NCBI GenBank assembly: GCA_963602355.1
Contig: CAVCIU010000054.1
Coordinates: 1 to 9,158 of the forward strand
Length of the DNA stretch: 9,158 nucleotides
Reading direction: 5' to 3'
Origin: UBA791 sp963602355
GTDB lineage: Bacteria; Cyanobacteriota; Vampirovibrionia; Gastranaerophilales; Gastranaerophilaceae
Positions 1-5,745 of this stretch are shown here, one piece after another. Both the position numbers and the translations under genes were made by a program. Numbering within the stretch: position 1 is the stretch's first letter; the number at the start of each line of letters is the position of its first letter. Below the pieces are notes generated by a model. It ran no database searches. It saw only the letters and a list, made by a program, of their open reading frames with translations, and was not told the origin of the DNA.

Positions 1-1
1 C

Positions 2-526
2 AGAGGTAATATTATTGATAAAATCCGTTCTCAAGACTTTTTACCAAGAAGTGCACGTAAGAAAATTAAAGACGTTAAACAAGCTCAAGAAGAATTACGT
101 CAAAAATTCGGTCGTGCTGCAACAAATACAGAAGTCGGCGAACTTTTAGGTATTGAGCCAGACAAGGTTAATCAAATTCTTTCAGAAGATACTTCAATCG
201 GCTCTATCTATGATAAGAGAGGTTCTTCTGACGATAGTATGGAAATTATCGATACTATTGAAGATACTCGTTCTTTGACTCCGCACGAAGAGCTTGAAGA
301 AAAAGACGTTAAGAAGGAACTTGAAAGAGCATTACAACGTTTACCAGAACGTGAACGTATGATTATGGTTCTTTACTACCACGAAAATATGACGTTGAAA
401 GAAATTGGTGAAACTATTGAGGTTTCAGAATCACGTGTTTGTCAATTGCACGCACAAGCAATTATGAAATTGAAAAATATTCTTTCAGAAACACGTGTTG
501 ACAGATATAGAAAATCAATTGTTTAG
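2..526 (+). CDS. fliA: FliA/WhiG-family (sigma-28 type) RNA polymerase sigma factor, 5'-truncated by the window
   Basis: The reading frame is open from the left edge and ends in TAG; 174 residues are visible, roughly the last two-thirds of a usual 240-260 residue sigma-28. The visible part starts inside sigma region 3 with RGNIIDKIRSQDFLPRSAR, a hallmark of the FliA/WhiG/SigD group. Region 4 follows at about visible residues 110-165: LPERERMIMVLYY, then the helix-turn-helix MTLKEIGETIEVSESRV and the ending QLHAQAIMKLK. The protein would direct RNA polymerase core to a special promoter set, classically flagella and chemotaxis, though relatives also serve sporulation or general stress. Ten of 16 Arg codons are CGT, against 2 of 13 in the exonuclease gene, which hints at good expression. 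The first in-frame ATG in the window (239) is internal and is not the start. No flagellar genes are visible here, so the regulon is unknown and the symbol is only a family label. Confidence 0.9.
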   Translation, partial: RGNIIDKIRSQDFLPRSARKKIKDVKQAQEELRQKFGRAATNTEVGELLGIEPDKVNQILSEDTSIGSIYDKRGSSDDSMEIIDTIEDTRSLTPHEELEEKDVKKELERALQRLPERERMIMVLYYHENMTLKEIGETIEVSESRVCQLHAQAIMKLKNILSETRVDRYRKSIV

Positions 527-573
527 GCAGTTGAAGGTTCATTTATTAAAGAGAGAGAAGAGAGAAATAAATT

Positions 574-595
574 ACCACCAGAAATGGTGGTTTTT
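574..595 (+). terminator. Intrinsic terminator of the sigma factor gene
   Basis: A perfect 7-bp stem, ACCACCA at 574-580 with TGGTGGT at 585-591, encloses a GAAA tetraloop (GNRA type) and runs into a T tract that ends at 595. An A/T-rich flank (565-571 with 593-599) could lengthen the stem after a mismatch. It lies 48 nt after the sigma stop codon and should separate that gene from the next one. Confidence 0.85.
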
Positions 596-596
596 A

Positions 597-623
597 TTTG
601 TAAAAGTTTGTAAAACCTATAAT
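597..623 (+). promoter_or_regulatory. Likely promoter of the small membrane protein gene, with tandem 9-bp repeat
   Basis: A perfect TATAAT at 618-623 lies about 60 nt before the ATG at 686. Immediately upstream are two identical copies of TTTGTAAAA, at 597-605 and 607-615, with a 10-bp period, about one helical turn. No good TTGACA-like box sits at 16-18 nt spacing; the best candidate (TTGTAA, 598-603) is only 14 nt from the -10. The repeat occupies the -35/spacer region, so it could be a binding site for a repressor or activator. The start site would be near 630. The regulatory role is inference. Confidence 0.45.
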
Positions 624-675
624 AATTTTGGTCAATCTTTTTTCTTCAGCAAACTTACATTTTGTGTAGGCAAAT

Positions 676-680
676 AGGTG
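676..680 (+). promoter_or_regulatory. Ribosome binding site fixing the start at 686
   Basis: AGGTG lies 5 nt before ATG 686. An in-frame TTG at 662 would add eight residues (MCRQIGVK) but has no purine-rich site before it, so the ATG is preferred. Confidence 0.65.
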
Positions 681-685
681 TAAAA

Positions 686-1066
686 ATGGGAATTTCTTTA
701 ATAGCAAATTACGGCAATAATAATCAACAATCATTTTTAAAAACAAAATCCAATAAAGGAACAATGATAGGTGCTGGGCTTGGTGTTGCAACTGGTTTGG
801 CTGCGTCTTATCCAACTATAAAAAATTACGTTACGGCTAAACAAAATTTAGAACAAGCAGGAAGTGGTTTGCTTGATGTAATCAAAGCTGAAAAACCTGA
901 TTTTTCGGCTGAAAAATTCTTAAAAAATATGAAAAAAGGTACAATCGCAACTGCTGTTTTAAATACAGTCGCAACAACTGCAATTGGTATTGGAGTTGGA
1001 TTTTTAGTTGATAAGGCTATTGATTATATTGATAATAAAAGGGCTAAAAAGGCTCAAAAAGCATAA
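686..1066 (+). CDS. Small glycine-rich membrane protein, function unknown (126 aa)
   Basis: I do not recognise a named family. The start MGISLIANYGNNN is polar and Asn-rich. A first hydrophobic glycine-rich stretch at about residues 25-45 contains GAGLGVATGLAA, a GxxxG/glycine-zipper pattern suited to helix packing in a membrane. A charged helical middle (about 47-83) joins it to a second stretch at about 85-108 with ATTAIGIGVGFLVD. The end is strongly basic (KRAKKAQKA). The likely picture is two membrane helices with a charged linker; topology and partners are unknown, and there is no cleavable signal peptide. It stands alone between two terminators, under its own promoter, so it is probably monocistronic. 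Alternatives are a small holin-like or envelope-stress protein, but nothing specific supports either. The coding call rests on the strong start site, the biased composition and the flanking terminators. Confidence 0.75.
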   Translation: MGISLIANYGNNNQQSFLKTKSNKGTMIGAGLGVATGLAASYPTIKNYVTAKQNLEQAGSGLLDVIKAEKPDFSAEKFLKNMKKGTIATAVLNTVATTAIGIGVGFLVDKAIDYIDNKRAKKAQKA

Positions 1067-1074
1067 CAAGTTTT

Positions 1075-1121
1075 AAAAAGAAGAAGGCAAAGCGTGAAAC
1101 GCTTCGCCTTCTTCTTTTTTT
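1075..1121. terminator. Bidirectional intrinsic terminator between convergent genes
   Basis: A long hairpin pairs 14 bases at 1075-1088 with 1106-1119; after one A/C mismatch, five more pairs form (AAGCG at 1090-1094 with CGCTT at 1100-1104), with a TGAAA loop. The plus strand runs into T at 1115-1121, and the minus strand reads a T run from the A bases at 1075-1079. It therefore can end both the small membrane protein gene, whose stop is 8 nt before it, and the convergent thioredoxin gene. Confidence 0.9.
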
Positions 1122-1135
1122 GTTTAAATTATTTA

Positions 1136-1459
1136 TTATAAATGTTTTTCAATATTACCAACGATTGTTGATTTAGGCATTAAGCCAACCATTCTTTCAA
1201 CAGGTTCGCCGTTTACAAAAACTAGCAAGCTTGGTAGACCAGAAATTGAATATTCTTTAGCGATATTCAAGCACTCATCTGCATTAACTCTTACTACTTT
1301 AGCTTTTTCACCCATTTCTGTTGCGATTTCGTCAAGTACTGGAGCTAATTTTCTGCAAGGTCCACACCATGTTGCCCAAAAATCTACAAGAACTGGTGTT
1401 TTAGCTTCTAAAACTTCTGCTTTAAAATTTTCTTCAGTTATATCCATTGCGTTAGACAT
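1136..1459 (-). CDS. trxA: Thioredoxin (107 aa)
   Basis: This is a cytosolic disulfide reductase that donates electrons to enzymes such as ribonucleotide reductase and repairs oxidised proteins, itself being recharged by thioredoxin reductase. The single thioredoxin fold fills the protein. VLVDFWATWCGPCRKLAPVL holds the redox pair Cys32/Cys35 at residues 31-35 (WCGPC), and the cis-proline loop is GLPSLLVF with Pro76. Length matches the family (about 105-110). Cys63 is an extra cysteine, in the NADECLNIA stretch where many relatives have another residue; it could be a regulatory or oxidation-prone thiol. The start ATG has a strong AAGGAG site (1467-1472 on the minus strand, 7 nt spacing); an alternative ATG four codons downstream is less well placed. 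It is transcribed alone, opposite to both neighbours. The trxA symbol reflects the family; other paralogues may exist in the genome. Confidence 0.95.
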   Translation of the reverse strand: MSNAMDITEENFKAEVLEAKTPVLVDFWATWCGPCRKLAPVLDEIATEMGEKAKVVRVNADECLNIAKEYSISGLPSLLVFVNGEPVERMVGLMPKSTIVGNIEKHL

Positions 1460-1494
1460 ACCTTATCTCCTTTGTTTTCCGTACAATTAATTTT

Positions 1495-1503
1495 ATATTA
1501 GCA
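1495..1503 (-). promoter_or_regulatory. trxA: Candidate extended -10 promoter of thioredoxin gene
   Basis: Read on the minus strand this is TGCTAATAT, a TGn extended -10 with a 4/6 match to TATAAT. Transcription would begin near 1488, giving a leader of about 28 nt that contains the AAGGAG ribosome site. No clear -35 is visible, as is usual for extended -10 promoters. Confidence 0.4.
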
Positions 1504-1532
1504 TAAAAATTATTTTTGTGTTACCCTAATAT

Positions 1533-1538
1533 TATTAT
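1533..1538 (+). promoter_or_regulatory. Candidate -10 element for the six-gene run
   Basis: TATTAT lies 30 nt before the exonuclease ATG in the 109-nt divergent gap. At 17 nt upstream there is only TTATTT (1510-1515), a poor -35 box. The region is so A/T rich that the match is weak evidence, but a promoter must lie in this gap because the upstream gene points the other way. Confidence 0.3.
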
Positions 1539-1568
1539 AGACAAATTACTAGATAGTTGGAAAGATAA

Positions 1569-2486
1569 ATGGCAAGAAAAAAAGTAATAGAAATAGTTTT
1601 AGATACAGAAACAACAGGTCTTGATTTTACAAAAGAAAGAATCATTGAGTTTGCAGCAGTAAGATTAGAAAATGGCAAGGTAAAAGACGAGTTTCAAACT
1701 CTTATAAATCCTCAACAACACATTAGAAAATCTTCAATAGCAATTCACGGTATTACAGAAGATATGGTTAAAGATGCCCCAACTGAGGCAGAAGTTATGC
1801 CACAAATTATGGAATTTATCGGTGAATATCCTATTGTTGCTCATAATGCTATTTTTGATTACCAATTCTTGAATGAAGCTTCTTTAAGATGCTTTGGTAA
1901 ACCTCTAGAAAATGCACGTATTGACTCTCAATATATGTTCAAAGAGGTTTATCCAGAATTAGAATCTCATGGCCTTGAAAATTTATGTACAAGATTTCAC
2001 GTAGATTTTCATGATCATCACAGAGCAATGGCTGATACTATGGGGCTTGCTCTAGCTTATCCACAACTTAAAAAATTATTCTTACAAAAAAATAAATGGG
2101 AAGAATCTCAATTAGAAAATGTTGAATACTTATTTGAAAGATTTGTAAGAATTCAAAATACAGTTACTACACTTCAATCCGAATTACAAGATTTAAAATC
2201 TGTCTTTAGATTATATTTCGAGTTAGGAGGAAAAGCTATTACTTCTCAAACAGGTGAAGTGCTTTCATATCAATCAAAACAATCTTATACATATAATTTT
2301 AAAGACATTAAACAAGTTCTTGACGAAGTTGGTGCTTTGGAAAAAGCCGTTAAATTAAACAATGGATTTGTAGATAGATTATGCAATAGCAATAGTCTTA
2401 ATCCAGAACAAAAGGAAATCCTTCAAAATGCTCGTCATGAAATTTCAGAAACAAAAAATGTACACGTTACCAAAAATAACAAGTAA
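1569..2486 (+). CDS. DnaQ-like DEDDh 3'-5' exonuclease with C-terminal extension (305 aa)
   Basis: Residues 6-170 form an RNase T/DnaQ-type exonuclease that removes nucleotides from 3' ends using two metal ions. All five catalytic residues are visible: Asp12 and Glu14 in VLDTETTGLD, Asp97 in HNAIFDYQFL, and His151 and Asp156 in HRAMADT, so it is the DEDDh subtype and should be active. Residues of about 175-215 look like a coiled coil (LENVEYLFERFVRIQNTV onward), followed by about 90 residues I cannot assign. That exceeds a bare exonuclease domain (about 170-180 aa). It may be a polymerase III epsilon-like proofreader, but stand-alone repair or RNA-trimming nucleases share this domain, and there is no DnaE or PolC part. 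The ATG follows a modest GGAAAG site. It is the first gene of the six-gene run, 13 nt before the transporter gene. Confidence 0.9.
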   Translation: MARKKVIEIVLDTETTGLDFTKERIIEFAAVRLENGKVKDEFQTLINPQQHIRKSSIAIHGITEDMVKDAPTEAEVMPQIMEFIGEYPIVAHNAIFDYQFLNEASLRCFGKPLENARIDSQYMFKEVYPELESHGLENLCTRFHVDFHDHHRAMADTMGLALAYPQLKKLFLQKNKWEESQLENVEYLFERFVRIQNTVTTLQSELQDLKSVFRLYFELGGKAITSQTGEVLSYQSKQSYTYNFKDIKQVLDEVGALEKAVKLNNGFVDRLCNSNSLNPEQKEILQNARHEISETKNVHVTKNNK

Positions 2487-2499
2487 GTAGGAAGAATTA

Positions 2500-3957
2500 A
2501 TGTCAAATTTCATAGTAGATTATTTTAAAGAGCCTCCTATAAAAGAGGAAATTCAAGATAAGCAAAAAGTGGATAAAATGTACAAGCATTGGACTTGGAG
2601 AATTTTTATCTCTGTTTATATTGCGTACATTGTTGCCCATTTTTGTAGAAAAAATATTGCGGTAGCTTTGCCGTTTATTGGTCAAGATTTAGGCTATACA
2701 AATACTCAATTGGGTATTTTAGGTTCTTCATTGTATATGACTTACGGGATTGGTAAATTCTGTAATGGTATTTTAGCCGACCGTAGTAATGTTAGAACTT
2801 TCTTGCCGACAGCAATGATTATTTCTGCCATTGCAAATATATGTTTTGTATATAGTGCAGTATTTATTACTCCAGGACACGTATCATTTTTTGGATTGCC
2901 TTCTGCAACAATTCTGTTGTGGGTGTTGACCTTCTTTTGGGGTGCTAATGGTTGGTTTCAATCAATGATTTTTCCACCAATTGCAAAAGCCCTTTCATAT
3001 TGGATTTCCAAATCAGAACGTGCTACAAAATGGTCTATCTGGTCAACTTCTCACCAACTAGGTGTATTCTTTACCGTTATGCTATCAGGAGTTTTGATTG
3101 GTAAATTGGGTTGGAAAGTTGCTTTCTGCGTTGAAGCGATTGCTGTTACTATTGTAGGTTTAATTTTATTCTGGGCATTGCGCGATAGACCTCAGTCTAT
3201 GGGTTTACCTGATATAGATGTTTATAAGAATGAACCTATTGATAAAGAGGAAGAAGAGAAAAAACATAGCATGTCATATTTTGAAATGCTAAGAAAATAT
3301 ATCATTTGTAATAAAATCCTTTGGTTGTTAGCTATTGCGTATTCTTTTGTATATGTAATTCGTTTTGGTACAGAGGATTGGTTTGTAAAATATTTAATGG
3401 AATACAAAGGCGATACACTTGCAATTGCAACTGCAAAATTGAGTTCACTTGCTGTCGTGGGTTCTTTGGGGGCTATTGCTGCTGGTTGGTTCTCTGACCG
3501 TTCAAGTTCTGGCAGTAGAATTCCTATTAATATTTTATTTTTCATTGGCTTAGGAACTTGTTTATTCTTATTCCATATAAATACTTATGACCCATTTGAT
3601 TATGTATTAGCAGCATTGATTGGTGCTTTTACAGCAGGACCTCAATTATTGCTTGGTGGTGTTTGCGCTCTTGAAGCTACATCAAAAGAAGTTGCTTCCG
3701 CTGCACTTGGTTTTACTGGCATGTGTGGTTATGTTGGAGCTGTACTTTCTTCAACTGGTACAGGTTTTATGATTGACTTATTCCAAGCTAAATTCAACAA
3801 TGGCTGGCTAGGTGCAGTCATATTTTGGATTTCTTCTGCAATTATTGGTATTGCAATGTGTATAGTTATTTTATTCTATTCTTCTACAAAAGCTAGAAAA
3901 CAAAAATGTTTGGAAGAAGTTGAAGAAAATCAATCTCAAGAAAAAATAGAGGCTTAA
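2500..3957 (+). CDS. Organophosphate:phosphate antiporter, GlpT/UhpT/UhpC-like MFS transporter (485 aa)
   Basis: An inner-membrane major facilitator protein with about 12 hydrophobic segments and a charged central loop at about residues 228-262. Family features: RKN at 50-52, with Arg50 matching the phosphate-binding Arg45 of GlpT; VYVIRFG at 284-290, with Arg288 matching GlpT Arg269; a loop ending RDRPQSMGLPDI, as in GlpT and UhpC; and LGFTGMCGYVGA near the C-terminus. It should import a sugar-phosphate or glycerol-3-phosphate in exchange for phosphate. The GlpT substrate histidine (His165) aligns with Tyr167 in KALSYWISKSER, so glycerol-3-phosphate is not assured and a hexose phosphate is possible. 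A UhpC-like sensor role is less likely, since no UhpA/UhpB two-component genes are nearby. AGGA, 7 nt before the ATG, supports the start. The tail is unusually acidic and lysine-rich (KCLEEVEENQSQEKIEA). Confidence 0.88.
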   Translation: MSNFIVDYFKEPPIKEEIQDKQKVDKMYKHWTWRIFISVYIAYIVAHFCRKNIAVALPFIGQDLGYTNTQLGILGSSLYMTYGIGKFCNGILADRSNVRTFLPTAMIISAIANICFVYSAVFITPGHVSFFGLPSATILLWVLTFFWGANGWFQSMIFPPIAKALSYWISKSERATKWSIWSTSHQLGVFFTVMLSGVLIGKLGWKVAFCVEAIAVTIVGLILFWALRDRPQSMGLPDIDVYKNEPIDKEEEEKKHSMSYFEMLRKYIICNKILWLLAIAYSFVYVIRFGTEDWFVKYLMEYKGDTLAIATAKLSSLAVVGSLGAIAAGWFSDRSSSGSRIPINILFFIGLGTCLFLFHINTYDPFDYVLAALIGAFTAGPQLLLGGVCALEATSKEVASAALGFTGMCGYVGAVLSSTGTGFMIDLFQAKFNNGWLGAVIFWISSAIIGIAMCIVILFYSSTKARKQKCLEEVEENQSQEKIEA

Positions 3958-3958
3958 T

Positions 3959-4519
3959 ATGAATAAATTGTTTATAATATCAGGTTCATCAGGTGTTGGA
4001 AAAGGAACAGTAATAAAACAATTACTAAAGAATAACAATGCAAATGTGAAATTATCTGTTTCAACTACAACAAGAAAACCTCGTGAAGGCGAAAAACACG
4101 GTGAACATTATTTCTTTGTCGAAAGAGAAGATTTTTTAAATTCTGTTGATAATAATGAATTTATCGAATGGGCTGAATTTTCTGGAAATTGTTATGGTAC
4201 AAAAAAAGCCTTTGTTGAAGAAACTCTAAACAATGGTCAAAATGTACTATTAGAGATTGATACGCAAGGTGCATTACAAATTAAAAAAATCATGCCAGAA
4301 GCTATTCTTATTTTTATTGCTCCACCTTCTTTAGAAGAATTAAAAAAACGTCTAATCGGTAGAGGTACAGAAACAGAAGAAGCTATTCAAAAAAGATTGA
4401 GCTGTGTTGAGGCTGAACAAGAAAAATCTAAACAATATGATTATATTGTGGTTAATGATACAGTTGAAAATGCAGTAGAAAATTTAGAAAACATTTTTAA
4501 AAAAGAAAACAATGAATAA
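3959..4519 (+). CDS. gmk: Guanylate kinase (186 aa)
   Basis: This cytosolic enzyme converts GMP and ATP to GDP and ADP, an essential step towards GTP and dGTP. Visible motifs in order: the P-loop GSSGVGKG (9-16); the GMP-binding signature TTRKPREGEKHGEHYFFV (37-54) with Arg39, Arg42 and Tyr51; FIEWAEFSGNCYGT with Glu70 and Tyr79, which contact the guanine nucleotide; LLEIDTQGA with Asp101; and the lid RLIGRGTETEEAIQKRL (131-147). At 186 residues it is slightly shorter than the usual ~200, with no extra domain. The start follows AGAGG (3948-3952), which lies inside the end of the transporter gene; only 1 nt separates the two genes, and the stop overlaps the NIF3 start by 8 nt, so translation is probably coupled in both directions. 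In many bacteria gmk sits beside rpoZ or a YicC gene; neither is here. Confidence 0.97.
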   Translation: MNKLFIISGSSGVGKGTVIKQLLKNNNANVKLSVSTTTRKPREGEKHGEHYFFVEREDFLNSVDNNEFIEWAEFSGNCYGTKKAFVEETLNNGQNVLLEIDTQGALQIKKIMPEAILIFIAPPSLEELKKRLIGRGTETEEAIQKRLSCVEAEQEKSKQYDYIVVNDTVENAVENLENIFKKENNE

Positions 4520-5207
4520 ATACAAATTAACAGAGATAATAGAAAATATGGCGCCAACTGATACTCAAGAAGCTTGGGATTGTTCTGGTTGGATTGTTGA
4601 TGTCGAAAATATTATTGAAGTTAATAAGATTATGCTAGCTTTGACTATTACAGATGATGTTGTAGCTCAAGCTCGTAAAAAGAAATGTGATATGATAATT
4701 TCTCATCACCCATTGTTTTATGTTCCGCTTGAATATAGAGATATTCAAATGTATTGTGCTCATACTAATTTAGATAAAGCAAAAGGTGGCACAACGGATA
4801 CTTTGATTGATGAACTTAAACTTGATGTTAAATTCTTTGAGATAGAAGAATTTGTTAGATATCTTGAACTTAAAAAAGAAATTACTTTAGATAATCTTTT
4901 AAAATACGTTAAAAGATTGTCAAAAAACGCAAGATATGTTAATAATAATAAAAAGACTTACATAAAAAACGTAGCTGTTTGTTCAGGTTCAGGAAGTGAA
5001 TTTATCAAAGATGCAGAAGAAAAAGGCTTTGATGTATTTATAACTGGAGATTTAAAGTATCATACAGCTGTTGACAGTAATATTATTGTGATTGATATGG
5101 GTCATTTTGAAAGCGAAAGACCTGTCCTAAGAACTCTAAAAAATAAATTACAAGAAAACGTGGAAATAATTTATGCGAAAGAAAAATCTCCTTTTAATAA
5201 TATTTAG
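4512..5207 (+). CDS. NIF3/YbgI-family dinuclear metal protein (231 aa)
   Basis: NIF3 family proteins form hexameric rings with two metal ions per subunit; the true reaction is unsettled, and the common label 'GTP cyclohydrolase 1 type 2' is mostly inherited. The metal-site motifs are complete: ISHHPLFY with His65 and His66, YCAHTNLD with Asp88 (and His84), and DMGHFESE with His198 and Glu202. ITGDLKYHTA (177-186) is another family landmark. At 231 residues it is the short form, like E. coli YbgI (about 247), without the PII-like middle domain that brings many Firmicute members to ~370. It begins with ATGAATAAA, whose TAA closes gmk, an 8-nt overlap typical of coupled translation. Its last 35 nt also encode the start of the exported protein. 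In some bacteria this family neighbours a TrmK-like methyltransferase; that gene is absent here. Confidence 0.9.
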   Translation: MNKYKLTEIIENMAPTDTQEAWDCSGWIVDVENIIEVNKIMLALTITDDVVAQARKKKCDMIISHHPLFYVPLEYRDIQMYCAHTNLDKAKGGTTDTLIDELKLDVKFFEIEEFVRYLELKKEITLDNLLKYVKRLSKNARYVNNNKKTYIKNVAVCSGSGSEFIKDAEEKGFDVFITGDLKYHTAVDSNIIVIDMGHFESERPVLRTLKNKLQENVEIIYAKEKSPFNNI

Positions 5208-5745
5208 TTTATTTGTAATTGCTATTATTCAAGGCATTTGCTTTGCGTATCAAACTGTCATAGTAAATTTTCCTGACGATAAAGTTTGGAATAGAGTTTA
5301 TGATAGAACACAAGGTCGTGAAAGAATTGTTCAATTTGTACCAGAAGGTCAAAGTTATAGAAATTGGACAGAAGCTTATATCTTCCACTCATATCGCCAC
5401 AATGTTGGTACAAGTGTGAATTCTCTTGTCTTTCTAAATATGATGAAAAAAAAGATGGAAGAACAAAACAATACAAGACCTTATATTTACGTGTTGAAAA
5501 GTCCACAAACTTCTATCGTAACAAGATGTGTTAAATCAAATAGTAAAATTAAAGCCCAATGTGATATTTATAGAGTTGCTTCTGCGCAAGAAGCTGTTAT
5601 TTCTATTCAATATATCAATAAAAATACTTTAGATTTCAAAAGAAATTATGAATATTATTTGGATATAATAAAACGTGCAAATCCATATTATAGTTATTTC
5701 AGATATGATAGAGTTATGAGCAAAGGAACATCTTTTGAATTATAG
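5173..5745 (+). CDS. Exported protein of unknown function (190 aa)
   Basis: I do not recognise the family. The N-terminus is a classic Sec signal peptide: basic MRKKN, a hydrophobic core at residues 6-20, and a likely signal peptidase I cut after Ala25 (CFA|YQ). Cys23 does not sit in a proper lipobox, so a lipoprotein is unlikely. The mature part (about 165 aa) is rich in Tyr, Asn, Arg and Lys, with a conserved-looking FVPEGQSYRNWTEAY stretch (55-69) that resembles, in my memory only, small exported proteins of Proteobacteria. Its only two cysteines, Cys119 and Cys130, could form a disulfide outside the cytoplasm. No membrane anchor follows. The ATG is supported by the signal peptide and a TGGAAA site (5161-5166), although it overlaps the NIF3 gene by 35 nt; the next in-frame Met is residue 90. 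The protein could act in the envelope together with the MATE exporter encoded next, but nothing shows this. Confidence 0.8.
   Translation: MRKKNLLLIIFSLFVIAIIQGICFAYQTVIVNFPDDKVWNRVYDRTQGRERIVQFVPEGQSYRNWTEAYIFHSYRHNVGTSVNSLVFLNMMKKKMEEQNNTRPYIYVLKSPQTSIVTRCVKSNSKIKAQCDIYRVASAQEAVISIQYINKNTLDFKRNYEYYLDIIKRANPYYSYFRYDRVMSKGTSFEL
5722..5727 (+). promoter_or_regulatory. Ribosome binding site supporting a TTG start for the MATE gene
   Basis: AAAGGA lies 7 nt before TTG 5735, inside the exported-protein gene. The only ATG close upstream (5716) is out of frame, and the next in-frame ATG falls at residue 24, inside the first membrane helix. The TTG start is therefore preferred. Confidence 0.65.

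Noticed and set aside
602..622. A sigma-28 (FliA) promoter ahead of the small membrane protein gene: AAAAGTTT (602-609) resembles TAAAGTTT, and ACCTATAA (615-622) resembles GCCGATAA.
   Set aside because: The two boxes are only 5 nt apart, against about 11 nt needed. The perfect TATAAT explains the -10 better.
662..685. TTG start at 662 adding eight residues to the small membrane protein.
   Set aside because: No ribosome binding site precedes it, whereas ATG 686 has AGGTG at good spacing.
594..815. Minus-strand open frame of 73 codons across the sigma terminator and the start of the small membrane protein gene.
   Set aside because: It crosses a clear terminator and a promoter, has no sensible start site, and is antisense to a better-supported gene.
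3222..3545. Minus-strand open frame of 107 codons inside the transporter gene.
   Set aside because: It lies wholly antisense to conserved transporter sequence and looks like a shadow of it, with low-complexity serine runs.
4512..5207. Annotation as GTP cyclohydrolase.
   Set aside because: That label for the NIF3 family is largely inherited; the sequence supports only a dinuclear metal site.
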